This document shows positions 44,401 to 53,573 of a stretch of DNA of 64,000 nt, piece by piece. A program made the translations under genes and the position numbers. Origin of the DNA: Mariprofundus sp. GTDB lineage: Bacteria; Pseudomonadota; Zetaproteobacteria; Mariprofundales; Mariprofundaceae. Within the stretch, counting starts at the first letter, position 1. Each line of letters opens with the position of its first letter. The notes beneath the pieces are model-generated. The model ran no database searches and had not been told where the DNA came from. It saw only the letters and a program-made list of their open reading frames with translations. Location of the stretch: the NCBI GenBank assembly GCA_021772775.1, contig JAJFLH010000004.1:62001-126000 (forward strand), given 5' to 3'.

Positions 44401-44728
44401 GATGGCTGGTGTGTTGTCACCAAATAAAGTTGAGAAAGTTACTGGTACTGCTGATGTACGTGAAGTATTCCAGGCACCTAAGGTTGGCGCAGTCGCTGGT
44501 TGTTATATGACTGATGGTCATGTGGAGCGTGGTTCTAATGTGCGTGTATTGCGTGAAAATGTATTGATTTATGACGGTGTGTTGGCTTCATTGCGTCGAT
44601 TCAAAGATGATGTGAAAGAAGTGAAGACCGGTTTTGAATTCGGTACCAGCGTAGATAAATTCAATGATATCAAAGAAGGCGATACGTTCGAATTCTTTAT
44701 CATTGAAGAAGTGGCAGCAACGCTCTGA
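41459..44728 (+). CDS. infB: Translation initiation factor IF-2, with long repetitive N-terminus
   Basis: 1089 residues, about 200 more than E. coli IF-2. An N-terminal IF2_N fold (about 1-50), then an Ala/Pro/Lys-rich stretch, then Asn-Arg-Pro-Gly repeats (about 275-350), a second IF2_N unit near 505-555, then the G domain: G1 GHVDHGKT at 598-605, DTPGHE (G3), NKMD (G4), followed by domains II-IV. It delivers initiator tRNA to the ribosome. ATGA overlap with ylxR. Confidence 0.97.
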   Translation: MKRILDLAKELGVDAAEVQRVAVKCNVVVSGPTSSLDADDQNKIRSAVKASAKTPGNSTGGKTLTLNRPMVAGQPRSGGQVEGRGRTVEVAVRRRHAAAPKPAPKAVAKVVAPSAPTAPAPKAPTQKAPTQKSPAPAAPVVKQQKLTPAQRAAASIEKKKQDAENSAREKAIAVAKAKEEKAAAQAQAAAAKPVEKPAEVKAPVAAKPTVTMKAPTQKPADIAKKAVAPSAARPAGSVQMANRPANARPAANRQDANRSTARPAANRPGSGANSPANARPGANRSGAGCPGDNRQGANRPGAGRPGDNRPGANRPGDNRPGANRPGVNRPGAGRPGDNRPGNRPAGAAGQPSHKGPRTTIRRGLTPAQIAASKAPRSSVKQIEKKISEERAAQRRAANRPRPAGAGAGAGNQQGGPRRSPSVAVAPDAGAGAPPAPGVQRRRGPGGARPIRRLSPAEKAARRAYSSKRHEVLSPEQEERQARLARGAGSKRFSSTVTKDDEDFVVRTVEFTDPILVSELASRMAFKSSEVVKKLFEMGIMTTVNEAIDADTATLIIEEFGHKAKLINAAAVEDVLVEDVSSDDEGDLVPHPPVVVVMGHVDHGKTSILDALRKAKVADGEAGGITQHIGAYMVKLESGERVVFVDTPGHEAFTGLRARGASMTDVAVLVVAADDGVMPQTVEALNHARAAGVPIIVAVNKMDKVGANPEMVKRQLAEHELVAEDWGGDTIFVEVSAHSGQGLDDLLEMLALQTEILELKANPTRRGKGMVVESRLDKGRGPVATVLVQNGTFKQGDTVVVGSATGRLRAIVDENSIQHRTAGPSIPFELLGLDSVPEAGQEIYAVENEKQARDIVRYRKDRDRELGAEAKKRASLDELFANMQSGIKEVPVLIKGDVTGSVEAMAESLVKAGTDEVKVKIVHKAIGGITESDVMLASAANAIIIGFNVRPETKAKKAAAVEGVDIRFYKIIYEAIDEVKAAMAGVLSPNKVEKVTGTADVREVFQAPKVGAVAGCYMTDGHVERGSNVRVLRENVLIYDGVLASLRRFKDDVKEVKTGFEFGTSVDKFNDIKEGDTFEFFIIEEVAATL
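42280..42500 (+). repeat. Repeats within infB encoding [10 protein letters not shown] units
   Basis: Tandem 15- and 30-nt units encode repeated NRPG, GRPGD and ANRPG blocks, about 70 residues in all. Nearly identical 30-nt copies (CCTGGAGATAATCGTCCAGG repeated) make the region prone to slippage and misassembly. Confidence 0.85.
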
Positions 44729-45069
44729 GTGCTCCTACCCCCACCCAGCAACGCTTTGTAGCTGATATTCAGCGCTTGCTCTCAACATTACTATTTCGTG
44801 ATGTTGCTGACCCTCGTTTTAATGGTGTCAGTATCACGCGTGTGGAGGCCTGTGGGCGTGACCATATTAATGTATGGGTATACCACAATGCTGAAACCGA
44901 ACAGGATATATGTTTGAAGGCACTTAATCGTATGGCGCCGCACTTTGAACATCAGTTACGCCGCTCACTGGCTAAACGTCGTATTCCAAAACTGCATTTC
45001 AAGTGGGATGAAAACTTTGAGAAGTCTGGCGATGTACTGCAGATGTTAAGAGATCTGGAAAGACCATGA
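44725..45069 (+). CDS. rbfA: Ribosome-binding factor A
   Basis: 114 residues if started at CTG 44725, which overlaps the infB stop as CTGA. The conserved N-terminal helix (QQRFVADIQRLLSTLLFRDV) lies upstream of the first standard start in the frame (TTG 44776), and no ATG, GTG or TTG precedes it, so a non-standard start is suspected; the shorter form would lack the helix. Core text: DPRFNGVSITRVEACGRDHINV, LRRSLAKRRIPKLHF. It helps late 30S maturation. ATGA overlap with the next gene. Confidence 0.85.
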   Translation: MSAPTPTQQRFVADIQRLLSTLLFRDVADPRFNGVSITRVEACGRDHINVWVYHNAETEQDICLKALNRMAPHFEHQLRRSLAKRRIPKLHFKWDENFEKSGDVLQMLRDLERP

Positions 45070-46082
45070 GTAAGAGCTCTATGCCTCAGAGCATTATCCC
45101 CTTATTGAGTGATGTGAACTGGCAGCCGGTTATCGATGCGATTGCATCGGCAGATAAAATCTTACTTACTACACATTGCAACCCTGATGGTGATGGCATT
45201 GGTTCTCAAGAAGCGCTCTATGACGCTTTGATTGGTATGGGTAAAGATGTCGTTATGCACAATTTTGATGGTGTGCCGCGTATCTATACATTCTTTAAAT
45301 ATGCCGATCAGGTACAGAGAGGTGCCTGGTCATCAGACAGACAGGATGCTGACTTAATCATTGCGTTGGATTGTGGCGCGAGAGGTCGTCTAGGTATGGC
45401 TGATGCCTTCTATGAAGGTGCTCAGCTGATGAATATTGATCACCATGTTAGCAATAAGTATTTTGGTGATATCAATATGGTAGATGCAAGATATTGCGCT
45501 ACCGGAGCCATGATTTTTGATCTGTTGATTGCCATGAATATTTCACTTACAAAAACCAGTGCCAGTGCTATGTATGCAGCGATATTAACGGATACAGCCA
45601 GCTTCAGATTAAGCAATGCTACGGCATCGGTTTATCGTCTGGCTGCGGATTTGATTGATGCCGGAGCTGAACCATGGCCTATTTCGATTAATATTTATGA
45701 AAGCAAGCCTTTGGCCGTTTTGAAAATACTTACGGCTTGTCTGGATACACTTACTCTTCGTGATGACAAACGTTCTGCCTGGGTACATGTAACCGGTGAT
45801 ATGTTCGAAGCTGCTGGTGCTGATGTTGAAGATACTGAAGGTCTTATTGATTATGCCCGTAGTGTTGATGGCGTTGAAGTGGCTGTATTTATTCGTGCTG
45901 ACGAGAATTGTGATAACAGCTGGAAAGTTAGCTTTCGGGGTAAAACAACAGCTGATGTTGGTGCATTGGCTGCGACGCTTGGTGGTGGTGGACATACTCA
46001 TGCATCGGGCTGCCTGATGCGTGGTAGTTTTGACGATGTACGCTCGCGTGTAGAGAAGGCCGTTAGCCAAATCCTCACCTGA
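45066..46082 (+). CDS. nrnA: DHH-family nanoRNase / pAp phosphatase
   Basis: 338 residues. DHH domain motifs: TTHCNPDGDGIGSQ near residue 35, ALDCGARGRLG near 100, NIDHHVSNKYFG near 125 and DTASFRLSN near 178; DHHA1 end motif GGGGHTHASG near 310. The family degrades very short RNAs and pAp using Mn ions. Its place between rbfA and truB is common in bacteria. Confidence 0.93.
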   Translation: MSKSSMPQSIIPLLSDVNWQPVIDAIASADKILLTTHCNPDGDGIGSQEALYDALIGMGKDVVMHNFDGVPRIYTFFKYADQVQRGAWSSDRQDADLIIALDCGARGRLGMADAFYEGAQLMNIDHHVSNKYFGDINMVDARYCATGAMIFDLLIAMNISLTKTSASAMYAAILTDTASFRLSNATASVYRLAADLIDAGAEPWPISINIYESKPLAVLKILTACLDTLTLRDDKRSAWVHVTGDMFEAAGADVEDTEGLIDYARSVDGVEVAVFIRADENCDNSWKVSFRGKTTADVGALAATLGGGGHTHASGCLMRGSFDDVRSRVEKAVSQILT

Positions 46083-46122
46083 TCCATTATCTGATTCTTT
46101 GACCCCTTTAAATAAAAATTCT

Positions 46123-47058
46123 ATGCGTGATGCCTGCGGTATCGTTTTTCTTGATAAACCTTTGGGCTGGACATCGAGAAAGGCTGTGAATGAAGTATCG
46201 CGGCTGTTTTCGGTGCCAGGCAAGAAGCGTGCAAAAGCTGGTCATGCAGGCACCCTGGATCCTTTAGCGACGGGTATGCTGCCGATTCTTTTGGGTGATG
46301 CGACGCGTTTCGCTGAGATGGGCTTGCAGGCTGAGAAATCATACAGAGTCAGTTTTGATCTATCTTATCAAACAGATAGTCTGGATTGTGAGGGTGAAGT
46401 TACACAATCATTTAAGGATACGGTCAGTCTAGCCCAGCTTGAATCTGTTCTCCCCTCTTTTCGAGGTACAATTGATCAGGTTCCTCCTGTTTATTCCGCT
46501 ATCCGTATTGATGGTAAACGAGCCCATGAAATGGCGCGTAAAGGTCAGGATGTAGAGATGAAAGCCAGAGAGGTCTGCATATCCAGACTTGAACTGATCT
46601 CGTTTGAATTCCCATATGTGACGCTGGAGGTGGGATGCTCCAAAGGTACTTATATTCGTTCGCTGGCACGAGATATTGGTATCTCTTTAGGTCTGGGAGG
46701 CTGTGTGACCAAACTCAAACGTCTGTCGACTGGTGGATGGCCGGAAGTGATGATGGTCTCAATGGATGAGTTGCGTGAGAAAAAGCACGATCTGCTTGTC
46801 TCGTTGGGGCAGTGGCTGCGTGATTTTGATCGCTTGGATCTACAACAGGATGAGGCGAAACGTTTTTTGCAGGGGCAGCGTATTCAGTTGCGCGATACCG
46901 AGCTAGCCAGCAAGGGCGATGATGTGACCGACGAGAAAAATATCGCTGTGTTTGCTGATGATGCAGTGATAGGAACGGGGCTTTTAAAGGCGGGCCTGCG
47001 CCACTTGGTGTTGCATCCGGTGCGTATATTGCCAACGGCTCAGAAGAGATATTTATGA
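46123..47058 (+). CDS. truB: tRNA pseudouridine-55 synthase TruB
   Basis: 311 residues from ATG 46123; a TTG 8 codons upstream is the alternative. Catalytic Asp in KAGHAGTLDPLATG near residue 45, then VPPVYSAIRIDGKRAHEMARKG and GCSKGTYIRSLARDIG, then a C-terminal PUA-like region. It makes pseudouridine 55 in the T-loop of tRNA. ATGA overlap with the cyclophilin gene. Confidence 0.95.
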   Translation: MRDACGIVFLDKPLGWTSRKAVNEVSRLFSVPGKKRAKAGHAGTLDPLATGMLPILLGDATRFAEMGLQAEKSYRVSFDLSYQTDSLDCEGEVTQSFKDTVSLAQLESVLPSFRGTIDQVPPVYSAIRIDGKRAHEMARKGQDVEMKAREVCISRLELISFEFPYVTLEVGCSKGTYIRSLARDIGISLGLGGCVTKLKRLSTGGWPEVMMVSMDELREKKHDLLVSLGQWLRDFDRLDLQQDEAKRFLQGQRIQLRDTELASKGDDVTDEKNIAVFADDAVIGTGLLKAGLRHLVLHPVRILPTAQKRYL

Positions 47059-47669
47059 GTGATGAACAAGAAGCTCTGCGTGTACAGAAATTGAAAAGAA
47101 GAAATTACATCATTATGGCAGCTGCATTTATTGGAGTGCTATTTGCCAGTCAGGTAAATAATATTAAAAACAGTGAAACCGAGGAGAGTAAAGTGGGTCT
47201 ATTTTCAACTGCGCCAAAAGCTGGTGATAAGGATATCCCTGAGGGAAATCATATTAAAATTGAAACTGAATATGGTGATATTCTGATTGAGCTATATGCT
47301 GATACAGCACCAAATACAGTAGCTAACTTTAAAGCGTTAGCTGGTAAAGGTTATTACGATGGTCTGACATTTCATCGTGTGATTGCCGGTTTTATGGCCC
47401 AGGGCGGAGATCCGGATGGTAGTGGTATGGGTGGCCCCGGTTATAAGGTGAAAGCCGAATTCAATGCTCGCAAACATGTGCGTGGTACACTTGCGATGGC
47501 GCGTTCATCGGATCCTGATTCAGCCGGTAGCCAGTTCTATATCTGCTATGGAGATACACCACACCTGGATGGCCAATACACCATCTTTGGTCAGGTTACT
47601 GAAGGCATGGATGCTGTCGATGCGGTTAAACAGGGTGATATCATGAGTAAGGTGACAGTGCTGCCATAA
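47055..47669 (+). CDS. Membrane-anchored peptidyl-prolyl isomerase (cyclophilin type)
   Basis: 204 residues: an N-terminal membrane anchor (about 16-33) and a cyclophilin domain (about 65-204) with FHRVIAGFMAQGGDPDGSG, the LAMARSSDPDSAGSQFYI segment and HLDGQYTIFGQV. It speeds proline isomerisation, here probably in the periplasm. Last gene of the operon. Confidence 0.92.
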   Translation: MSDEQEALRVQKLKRRNYIIMAAAFIGVLFASQVNNIKNSETEESKVGLFSTAPKAGDKDIPEGNHIKIETEYGDILIELYADTAPNTVANFKALAGKGYYDGLTFHRVIAGFMAQGGDPDGSGMGGPGYKVKAEFNARKHVRGTLAMARSSDPDSAGSQFYICYGDTPHLDGQYTIFGQVTEGMDAVDAVKQGDIMSKVTVLP

Positions 47670-47691
47670 GTTACTCAGTTAAATGATTTTT

Positions 47692-47720
47692 AAAAAGGCG
47701 GGCATTGCCCGCCTTTTTTT
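47692..47720 (+). terminator. Terminator of the rimP-infB-truB operon
   Basis: AAAAAGGCGGGC-ATT-GCCCGCC then TTTTTTT. Confidence 0.93.
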
Positions 47721-47970
47721 GTGCTCATTGCGAGCGATATTTTACCACGGATCTCTTTGAGTTGGAGGTGTGAATATATCAGACTCTAAACGATATATGT
47801 ATGGATTTGTCTTAAGGGGAAATTTTTTTTAGCAATTACCGTAGTTGATGAGTGAGACTTTATATTCCGTTCAGCTTGCTTTCAGGTTTAAAAATATGTT
47901 TCAGCCTTTTGAAAAATCAAAGGAGTTATTGCATGTCTAATATTTTTAAACTGTAGCAGTTACATCGCTT

Positions 47971-48495
47971 ATGGTTGCTTTCTCGTGTTCGGCTCAGGCA
48001 TCTGAACCATATGTGGGTATAGGTGTTGGAGTCTTTAATATGGGTAATGGCATTGCCAAAAAAGCTGTTTCGGGCGGCTATTTGCAAGTCGGCCAGGATT
48101 TTTCTGAAAACTTTGGTGATGATATTCGAATAGGTGGAACCGGTAAAACAGGTGAAGAGCTTACCCTGCAAGCCCGTATGGGCATCGATTATTATGCTGC
48201 AGCCTACTTAAAACCAAAGTATGAGTTTAATGATCAGTGGATGCTTTATGGGCTTATCGGTGTTGCTACGATTCGTGCTAGCTACAGTGAAGCCGGTTTT
48301 GCGACACTGAAGAAAACACGTACCGGTTATGCTCATGGTTTAGGTCTGCAGTACAGGCTCGTTGAGGCTTATAGCGTTGGTCTTGAATATTCTCATATGC
48401 TGAGTAAGCCAAAGAGCAATGCGACTGCAATTCAAACGAACTTTAAACGCTTGGAGACAAGTTCACTTTCACTCAGTGCAAAATATCACTTTTGA
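47971..48495 (+). CDS. Small outer-membrane beta-barrel protein, signal peptide frameshifted
   Basis: 174 residues from the first ATG in the frame, but the signal peptide would then be cut to MVAFSCSAQA. A strong AAAGGAG stands before an ATG at 47933 in another frame that stops after 7 codons. One added A after position 47950 would join them into MSNIFKTVAVTSLMVAFSCSAQA, a full signal peptide, so a one-base deletion in the T5A3 run is likely. The barrel has alternating strands and ends in SLSAKYHF, with a C-terminal Phe typical for outer-membrane assembly. Confidence 0.75.
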   Translation: MVAFSCSAQASEPYVGIGVGVFNMGNGIAKKAVSGGYLQVGQDFSENFGDDIRIGGTGKTGEELTLQARMGIDYYAAAYLKPKYEFNDQWMLYGLIGVATIRASYSEAGFATLKKTRTGYAHGLGLQYRLVEAYSVGLEYSHMLSKPKSNATAIQTNFKRLETSSLSLSAKYHF

Positions 48496-48528
48496 TATAT
48501 CTCAAGTGAGGGCTGCCTCTTTCTTCTT

Positions 48529-48547
48529 CCTCCTCTTTTAGAGGAGG
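48529..48547. terminator. Hairpin between converging genes
   Basis: CCTCCTC-TTTTA-GAGGAGG, perfect 7-bp stem without a T run; a second weak hairpin follows near 48558-48583. Confidence 0.45.
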
Positions 48548-48642
48548 CGGCCTGATCATGGCAGAAGCTTTGGCTTCCGTCATGACTGATGCTTTCAGAA
48601 GGCTGATTACTTGCGCTTTAAACAGGGCGAGATGTCTGGGCT

Positions 48643-49644
48643 CTATATTTGTGCGGTAAGCACAGCGCGAATGGGGGCTGGGTAGCCTTCGATAGTTCGT
48701 GTGTGGTCATTGGGGTCGAGGAAGTTGGGTAGTGATTCGAATGTCATCCACTCGGTGGCGCGTTGTTCCTCGACAGTTGTGGGGCTGATATCAATAACTT
48801 CAACAGATTTGAAGCCGGCACGCTTGAGCCATATGGTGAGCATGGCGACGCTTGGGATGAACCAGACATTACGCATCTTGGCATAGCGCCCGTGAGGCAC
48901 CAGACAATCGGTTTCATCGCCTTCTATGACCAAGGTATCGATGACCAGCTCTGCAGGGCCACAATCACCATTGCTGTTAAGCAGACTTTTTAGTTCAATC
49001 AGGTGATCAATGGGTGATTTTCGATGGTATAAAATCCCCATGGAAAACACGGTGTCAAAACATTTCATCTCACTGGGCATATGTTCAATGCCAACGGGCA
49101 GAATGAATGCCGGGCTATCAGGTTGATAGCGTTTTACTGTGGCAAAATGCATGGAGAATAGCGGCGTGGGATCAATGCCGAACGCTAACTTGGCACCGGC
49201 ACCGAGCATGCGCCAGAGGTGGTAGCCGGAGCCACATCCTACATCGAGAATAGTGCGCCCTTGCAGTGGTGAAATGGCATCATTCAGGCGATCCCATTTC
49301 CAGTCGGAGTGCCATTCGGTATCGATATGAACACCGAACATATCAAATGGCCCTTTGCGCCATGGGTGCATCAGCTGCAGAGCTTCTTTTACCGCGATGC
49401 CAGACATGTCGGTGTCGTCAGGGCTACCAATCTTGATAGCAGAGGCATTGAGATCCACGACTGATGGCGCACTTTCAGGCAGGGCATGGAAACCTTTGCT
49501 CCAGCGTGGCAGATCACCATGTTTGAGGATCTTGTTCCAGCCCTGTTGATTCAGAGGAATCAATTCATCGACGAGCTCTGCAAGAGTAGAGTCAGTCAGT
49601 TGATTTCGTAGGCGTGTTGTCTCGAGCTCAGCGTACTCTCTCAT
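48643..49644 (-). CDS. cmoB: tRNA U34 carboxymethyltransferase CmoB
   Basis: 333 residues. Family text: WSKGFHALPESAPSVVDLNA near residue 50, HPWRKGPFDMFGVHIDTEW near 95, and the SAM motif TILDVGCGSGYHLWRM near 130. It uses carboxy-SAM made by CmoA to modify uridine 34 of tRNA. Overlaps cmoA by 4 nt. Confidence 0.96.
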   Translation of the reverse strand: MREYAELETTRLRNQLTDSTLAELVDELIPLNQQGWNKILKHGDLPRWSKGFHALPESAPSVVDLNASAIKIGSPDDTDMSGIAVKEALQLMHPWRKGPFDMFGVHIDTEWHSDWKWDRLNDAISPLQGRTILDVGCGSGYHLWRMLGAGAKLAFGIDPTPLFSMHFATVKRYQPDSPAFILPVGIEHMPSEMKCFDTVFSMGILYHRKSPIDHLIELKSLLNSNGDCGPAELVIDTLVIEGDETDCLVPHGRYAKMRNVWFIPSVAMLTIWLKRAGFKSVEVIDISPTTVEEQRATEWMTFESLPNFLDPNDHTRTIEGYPAPIRAVLTAQI

Positions 49645-50351
49645 TTGATGGCAATCATGGAGGCAAAATTAAAACACTGGAACCATGTGTGTGATGCGGA
49701 GAAACCGGCCCGCTGTAGTTGTTTATGGTGTGCATCCATTGTTTCAGGAATTAATACGTTCTCTAGTGCAGAGCGTTTGCGGCTGATTTCAAGATCTGAA
49801 TAGCCTTGCGCGCGTTTAAATGATTCATGCAGCTCTATTTGACGGTTGTTCTCACTGGCATCGGGGAAAGCGATTTTTTCAGACAGAATCAATACTCCGC
49901 CGGGTTTCAGACCTGCTTGGATTCTTTTTAGTAGATCTAAGCGCTCATTTTGTGCGATGAACTGAAGTACAAAGTTCAATACAATCACCGATGCATTAGC
50001 AATATCAGTCTCTAAAATATCCTGACAAAGGGTGTCGATTGTCTCATCATCTAAAATTGTCCTGCAGCGGCTGATCATGGCAGGGGAGTTGTCCACGGCG
50101 ATGATATGACAATTTTTGCCAGCGGCGCCACGTTTGAGTGCCATGGTTGAGGCACCTAAGGAGCAGCCCAAGTCGTAGATATTGCTATTCTGCTGGGCAT
50201 ATTGATGGGCCAGTAATTCGACCATCTGCAGCGTTTGAGCATAACCCGGCACCGAACGCTTGATCATATCAGCAAATACGCAAGCTACCTTGTCATCAAA
50301 GATAAAACCGTTGTTGTGAATGTCCGAAGTGTAAATGCTGTCGTGATTCAT
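49641..50351 (-). CDS. cmoA: Carboxy-S-adenosyl-L-methionine synthase CmoA
   Basis: 236 residues. A SAM-methyltransferase fold with NIYDLGCSLGASTMAL near residue 58, and the family pieces FADMIKRSVPGYAQTLQMVE and VVLNFVLQFI. It makes carboxy-SAM for CmoB. Lies 22 nt after argB. Confidence 0.95.
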   Translation of the reverse strand: MNHDSIYTSDIHNNGFIFDDKVACVFADMIKRSVPGYAQTLQMVELLAHQYAQQNSNIYDLGCSLGASTMALKRGAAGKNCHIIAVDNSPAMISRCRTILDDETIDTLCQDILETDIANASVIVLNFVLQFIAQNERLDLLKRIQAGLKPGGVLILSEKIAFPDASENNRQIELHESFKRAQGYSDLEISRKRSALENVLIPETMDAHHKQLQRAGFSASHTWFQCFNFASMIAIK

Positions 50352-50373
50352 GTTTTAATGAGAGAGGGCAGGA

Positions 50374-51261
50374 TTAATCCTGACTGAACACTGTGCCGAC
50401 ACCTTCATCGGTAAAGATCTCCAGCAATAGGGCGTGTGGTACACGGCCATCAATAATATGTGCCTGTTGCACGCCAGACTCAACAGCATCCAGACAACAT
50501 TGGACTTTGGGAATCATGCCACCGGCAATAGTACCGCTATCAATCATCTTATTGGTCTCAGAGGCGGTGAGTTCAGAGCAGAGCTGTTTTTGATCATCCA
50601 AAACACCAGAGATGTCGGTGAGCAGAATCAACTTGGCAGCACCAAGGGCTGTGGCGATAGCGCCAGCAACCAGATCAGCATTGATATTAAAGCTTTGGCC
50701 TTCGCTTTTATGGTAACCGACCGGTGCAATCACCGGCACAAAACGGTCTGACTCAAGCAGTTTCAGAATTTCGGTATTGATGGAGTGTACATGGCCAACA
50801 TGACCAAGATCAATAATTTCAGGCACATCCAATTCAGGATCATTGCGTTTGAGTTCCATTTTTCGAGCACAAATCAATCCACCATCTTTGCCGGAGAGGC
50901 CGACTGCTTTACCACCAGCTTTGTTGATGTTGCCGACGATCTCTTTATTCACCAGGCCGGCGAGAACCATTTCAACCACATCCATGGTTTCACTGTCGGT
51001 GACGCGCATGCCATCAATGAACTTTGCTTCTTTGCCAATCTTGGCTAAGTGCTTACCAATCTGAGGGCCGCCACCATGTACAACAACAACATTGATGCCG
51101 ACCTGTTTGAGTAGGGTGATATCGGCTGCAAAACTAGCTTTTAGCTCTTCCTCAACCATGGCATTGCCACCATATTTGATGACTATGGTTTTCTCAGCGA
51201 AGCGTTGCAGATAGGGCAGTGCCTGAACCAGAGTACCTGCTATTGCTCCTGCATGTTTCAT
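50374..51261 (-). CDS. argB: Acetylglutamate kinase
   Basis: 295 residues. KYGGNAM near residue 28, [11 protein letters not shown] near 59, LTDISGVLD near 213 and IAGGMIPKV near 245 are the amino-acid-kinase motifs of ArgB. It phosphorylates N-acetylglutamate in arginine synthesis. Overlaps the upstream membrane-protein gene by 4 nt. Confidence 0.96.
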   Translation of the reverse strand: MKHAGAIAGTLVQALPYLQRFAEKTIVIKYGGNAMVEEELKASFAADITLLKQVGINVVVVHGGGPQIGKHLAKIGKEAKFIDGMRVTDSETMDVVEMVLAGLVNKEIVGNINKAGGKAVGLSGKDGGLICARKMELKRNDPELDVPEIIDLGHVGHVHSINTEILKLLESDRFVPVIAPVGYHKSEGQSFNINADLVAGAIATALGAAKLILLTDISGVLDDQKQLCSELTASETNKMIDSGTIAGGMIPKVQCCLDAVESGVQQAHIIDGRVPHALLLEIFTDEGVGTVFSQD

Positions 51262-51776
51262 TGATCAGCTTCCACAAGAGGTACGGTTTTGCGCTTATGG
51301 GCAGGATCACAGTCCAGCATGGTTGACCATAACCAGATGACGCCGCACAACGCCAAGGTGATGCCCAGGCTAAGTGCTGTGCGAGGGTCATTCGGGTCGT
51401 TGATCTGACTGCCGAGGGGAATCATGACAATCAAGGTGGTAGCCAGGATGGCCATACGCGTCCAGTTGACGTTTTGATGGAACAGTACACTGGCTGCACC
51501 GGGGAATGAAATAAGCGCATAGAGCATGCCGACGATCCAATGGTTTTCAATGTTGACCGAAGTTAAGAGCGACCAGATACCGCCTGTTGCGCCACCTAAA
51601 CGCAGTTCGATGACTGCTCCCAGAATGATGATAAATGGTACGGTCATGCCCCATAGCACCCAGCCCAGCCAAGGTTTGTGGCGGACGATGTGATTGGTCC
51701 ATGCACCATTCCCTACTAAAAACATCAATGCTGCAAATGCCATGCCCCATGGCGCTAAAGAAAAATCTATATTCAT
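51258..51776 (-). CDS. Integral membrane protein of unknown function
   Basis: 172 residues with about five hydrophobic segments (about 10-25, 37-58, 80-98, 107-123, 135-150). No recognised motif; the short loops hold little charge. Coupled to argB by ATGA overlap. An ordinary inner-membrane protein is all that can be said. Confidence 0.75.
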   Translation of the reverse strand: MNIDFSLAPWGMAFAALMFLVGNGAWTNHIVRHKPWLGWVLWGMTVPFIIILGAVIELRLGGATGGIWSLLTSVNIENHWIVGMLYALISFPGAASVLFHQNVNWTRMAILATTLIVMIPLGSQINDPNDPRTALSLGITLALCGVIWLWSTMLDCDPAHKRKTVPLVEADQ

Positions 51777-51889
51777 AACACATCCTAAGTCGTTGTTGCT
51801 GCAAACTCTAACGACAATGAGCTAGAGAATCACGCGATGCTGATTGTGGGCATGATAGAGCGACGATTGATTAAAAAATAGCTCGCCAT

Positions 51890-51904
51890 GCCTAAATATT
51901 AGGC
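51890..51904. promoter_or_regulatory. Palindrome upstream of the sigma-54 promoter
   Basis: GCCTAA-ATA-TTAGGC, about 75-90 nt before the sigma-54 site, where an enhancer-binding protein such as NtrC would bind. It does not match the classic NtrC site, so this is tentative. Confidence 0.35.
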
Positions 51905-51979
51905 TATCTGCCGAGCCTTAAATGCCCAGTGTTTGTCTAAGTTGCTGTTATATAAAGATATATGTTTTTTTATTCAAGC

Positions 51980-51995
51980 TGGCACATGGGCTGCT
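51980..51995 (+). promoter_or_regulatory. Sigma-54 promoter for porin-glnK-amt
   Basis: TGGCAC-ATGGG-CTGCT: GG and GC exactly 10 nt apart with the full TGGCAC element. The transcription start would be near 52006, about 45 nt before the porin ATG. Confidence 0.8.
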
Positions 51996-52050
51996 ATATA
52001 CATTGTAACGGTTCGATATGGACTTAGCTTTTTTAACAAGGAGAATGAAT

Positions 52051-53112
52051 ATGAAAATGAAAACTAACGCAGTTGTAGCTTTGTTGGGTGTTGGAATGCT
52101 GAGTGTGCCAACATTTGCTCAATCAGAAAGCTTAAAAGATAAGTTAGATAATATTCAAATCAGTGGTTTTGTTGATACTTCAGTGTTTAGCAGCAATGTG
52201 AAAAATGCAAATGGTACCACCACGCGTGGTTTTGGTTTGGATCAGGTTGAACTTGATATTGAATTTCATGAGGGCAACGTCGGTTTGCGTTTTGATCTGA
52301 ATGCTAGTCCGAGTGCCGGTGGTAATGTGACTCAGGACGGTTTGATTGAGCAGGGTTACCTGACTTATACCATTCCATCTATTGCTGATGAGGGCCTAAC
52401 CTTCACCTTTGGTAAGTTTAATGCGCCAATTGGCTGGGAGCTGCTGGATGCGCCTGATATGTACCAGTTTTCACATGCTCTAGTATTTAACTACGGCATC
52501 CCAACCAATCTGACAGGTGTTATGGCAAGTGCTAAATATAGTATTCTCGACCTCAGTATTTATTTGACCAATGGTACCGATGTCAATGGTACACAGGCCA
52601 ATGGCATGAAAACCTATGGTGGACGCTTGGGCGTTACACCCATTGAAGGTCTGAATGTTGGTTTCTCTTATATCGTGGATAAAAACAGGAATAACATCAT
52701 TACGCTTGGTAATCCTGCTTCGACCATTGCAGATGTGGATCTGACTATTGATGCCATTGAAAATCTGATCATTGGTGCAGAATACAATGAGACCAAGGGT
52801 TTCCAGAATGATGCAACGGTTGCATATGCAGGGCCTGCGATCAAAAGCCGTGCTTATATGGTGATGGCTCACTACGATTTTACAGAGATGTTTGGTGCAA
52901 CAGCCCGTTATGATGTCTTTGATTTTGACCGTGCGCTAACGGGCAGAAGCACTGCTTATACTGGTGCGATAACGGCTTCTCTTGGTGGTGGTTTGGGTGC
53001 ATTGCTCGAAGTCCGTTCGGATAAGAACTCTGCAGTCGCAACAGATGCAAATGGCACACCAGCGAATAAAACGGTCAAAACATATGCATTTGAAATGACT
53101 TACGCATTTTAA
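52051..53112 (+). CDS. Outer-membrane beta-barrel protein, probably nitrogen regulated
   Basis: 353 residues from ATG 52051, where AAGGAG is 7 nt upstream; in-frame ATGs before it are too close or lack a site. A signal peptide (core AVVALLGVGMLSVPTFAQ) is followed by a barrel of the Bbp2/porin type (IQISGFVDTSVFSS, LDQVELDIEFHEGNVGLRF, FGKFNAPIGWELLDAP), ending in EMTYAF with a terminal Phe. Its place behind a sigma-54 promoter and before glnK-amt suggests passage of a nitrogen compound; this is inference. Confidence 0.85.
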   Translation: MKMKTNAVVALLGVGMLSVPTFAQSESLKDKLDNIQISGFVDTSVFSSNVKNANGTTTRGFGLDQVELDIEFHEGNVGLRFDLNASPSAGGNVTQDGLIEQGYLTYTIPSIADEGLTFTFGKFNAPIGWELLDAPDMYQFSHALVFNYGIPTNLTGVMASAKYSILDLSIYLTNGTDVNGTQANGMKTYGGRLGVTPIEGLNVGFSYIVDKNRNNIITLGNPASTIADVDLTIDAIENLIIGAEYNETKGFQNDATVAYAGPAIKSRAYMVMAHYDFTEMFGATARYDVFDFDRALTGRSTAYTGAITASLGGGLGALLEVRSDKNSAVATDANGTPANKTVKTYAFEMTYAF

Positions 53113-53126
53113 TCCCCTGATTAGCA

Positions 53127-53161
53127 CTAAAGGGGGAAGGTGCAATTGAGTCCCCCTTTAG
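53127..53161. terminator. Inverted repeat between the porin and glnK
   Basis: CTAAAGGGGGA (53127-53137) and TCCCCCTTTAG (53151-53161), perfect 11-bp arms, no T run; possibly a partial terminator or mRNA end that lets porin mRNA exceed glnK-amt. Confidence 0.55.
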
Positions 53162-53204
53162 CGTTAATCAATTGGTTCTACTCAATATTTAATAAAAACA
53201 CTAA

Positions 53205-53558
<354 letters not shown>

Positions 53559-53573
53559 AGGAGGAGAAATCTA

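Noticed and set aside
45609-46223. 204-aa minus-strand frame across nrnA and truB
   Set aside because: Antisense to two well-supported genes; no domain.
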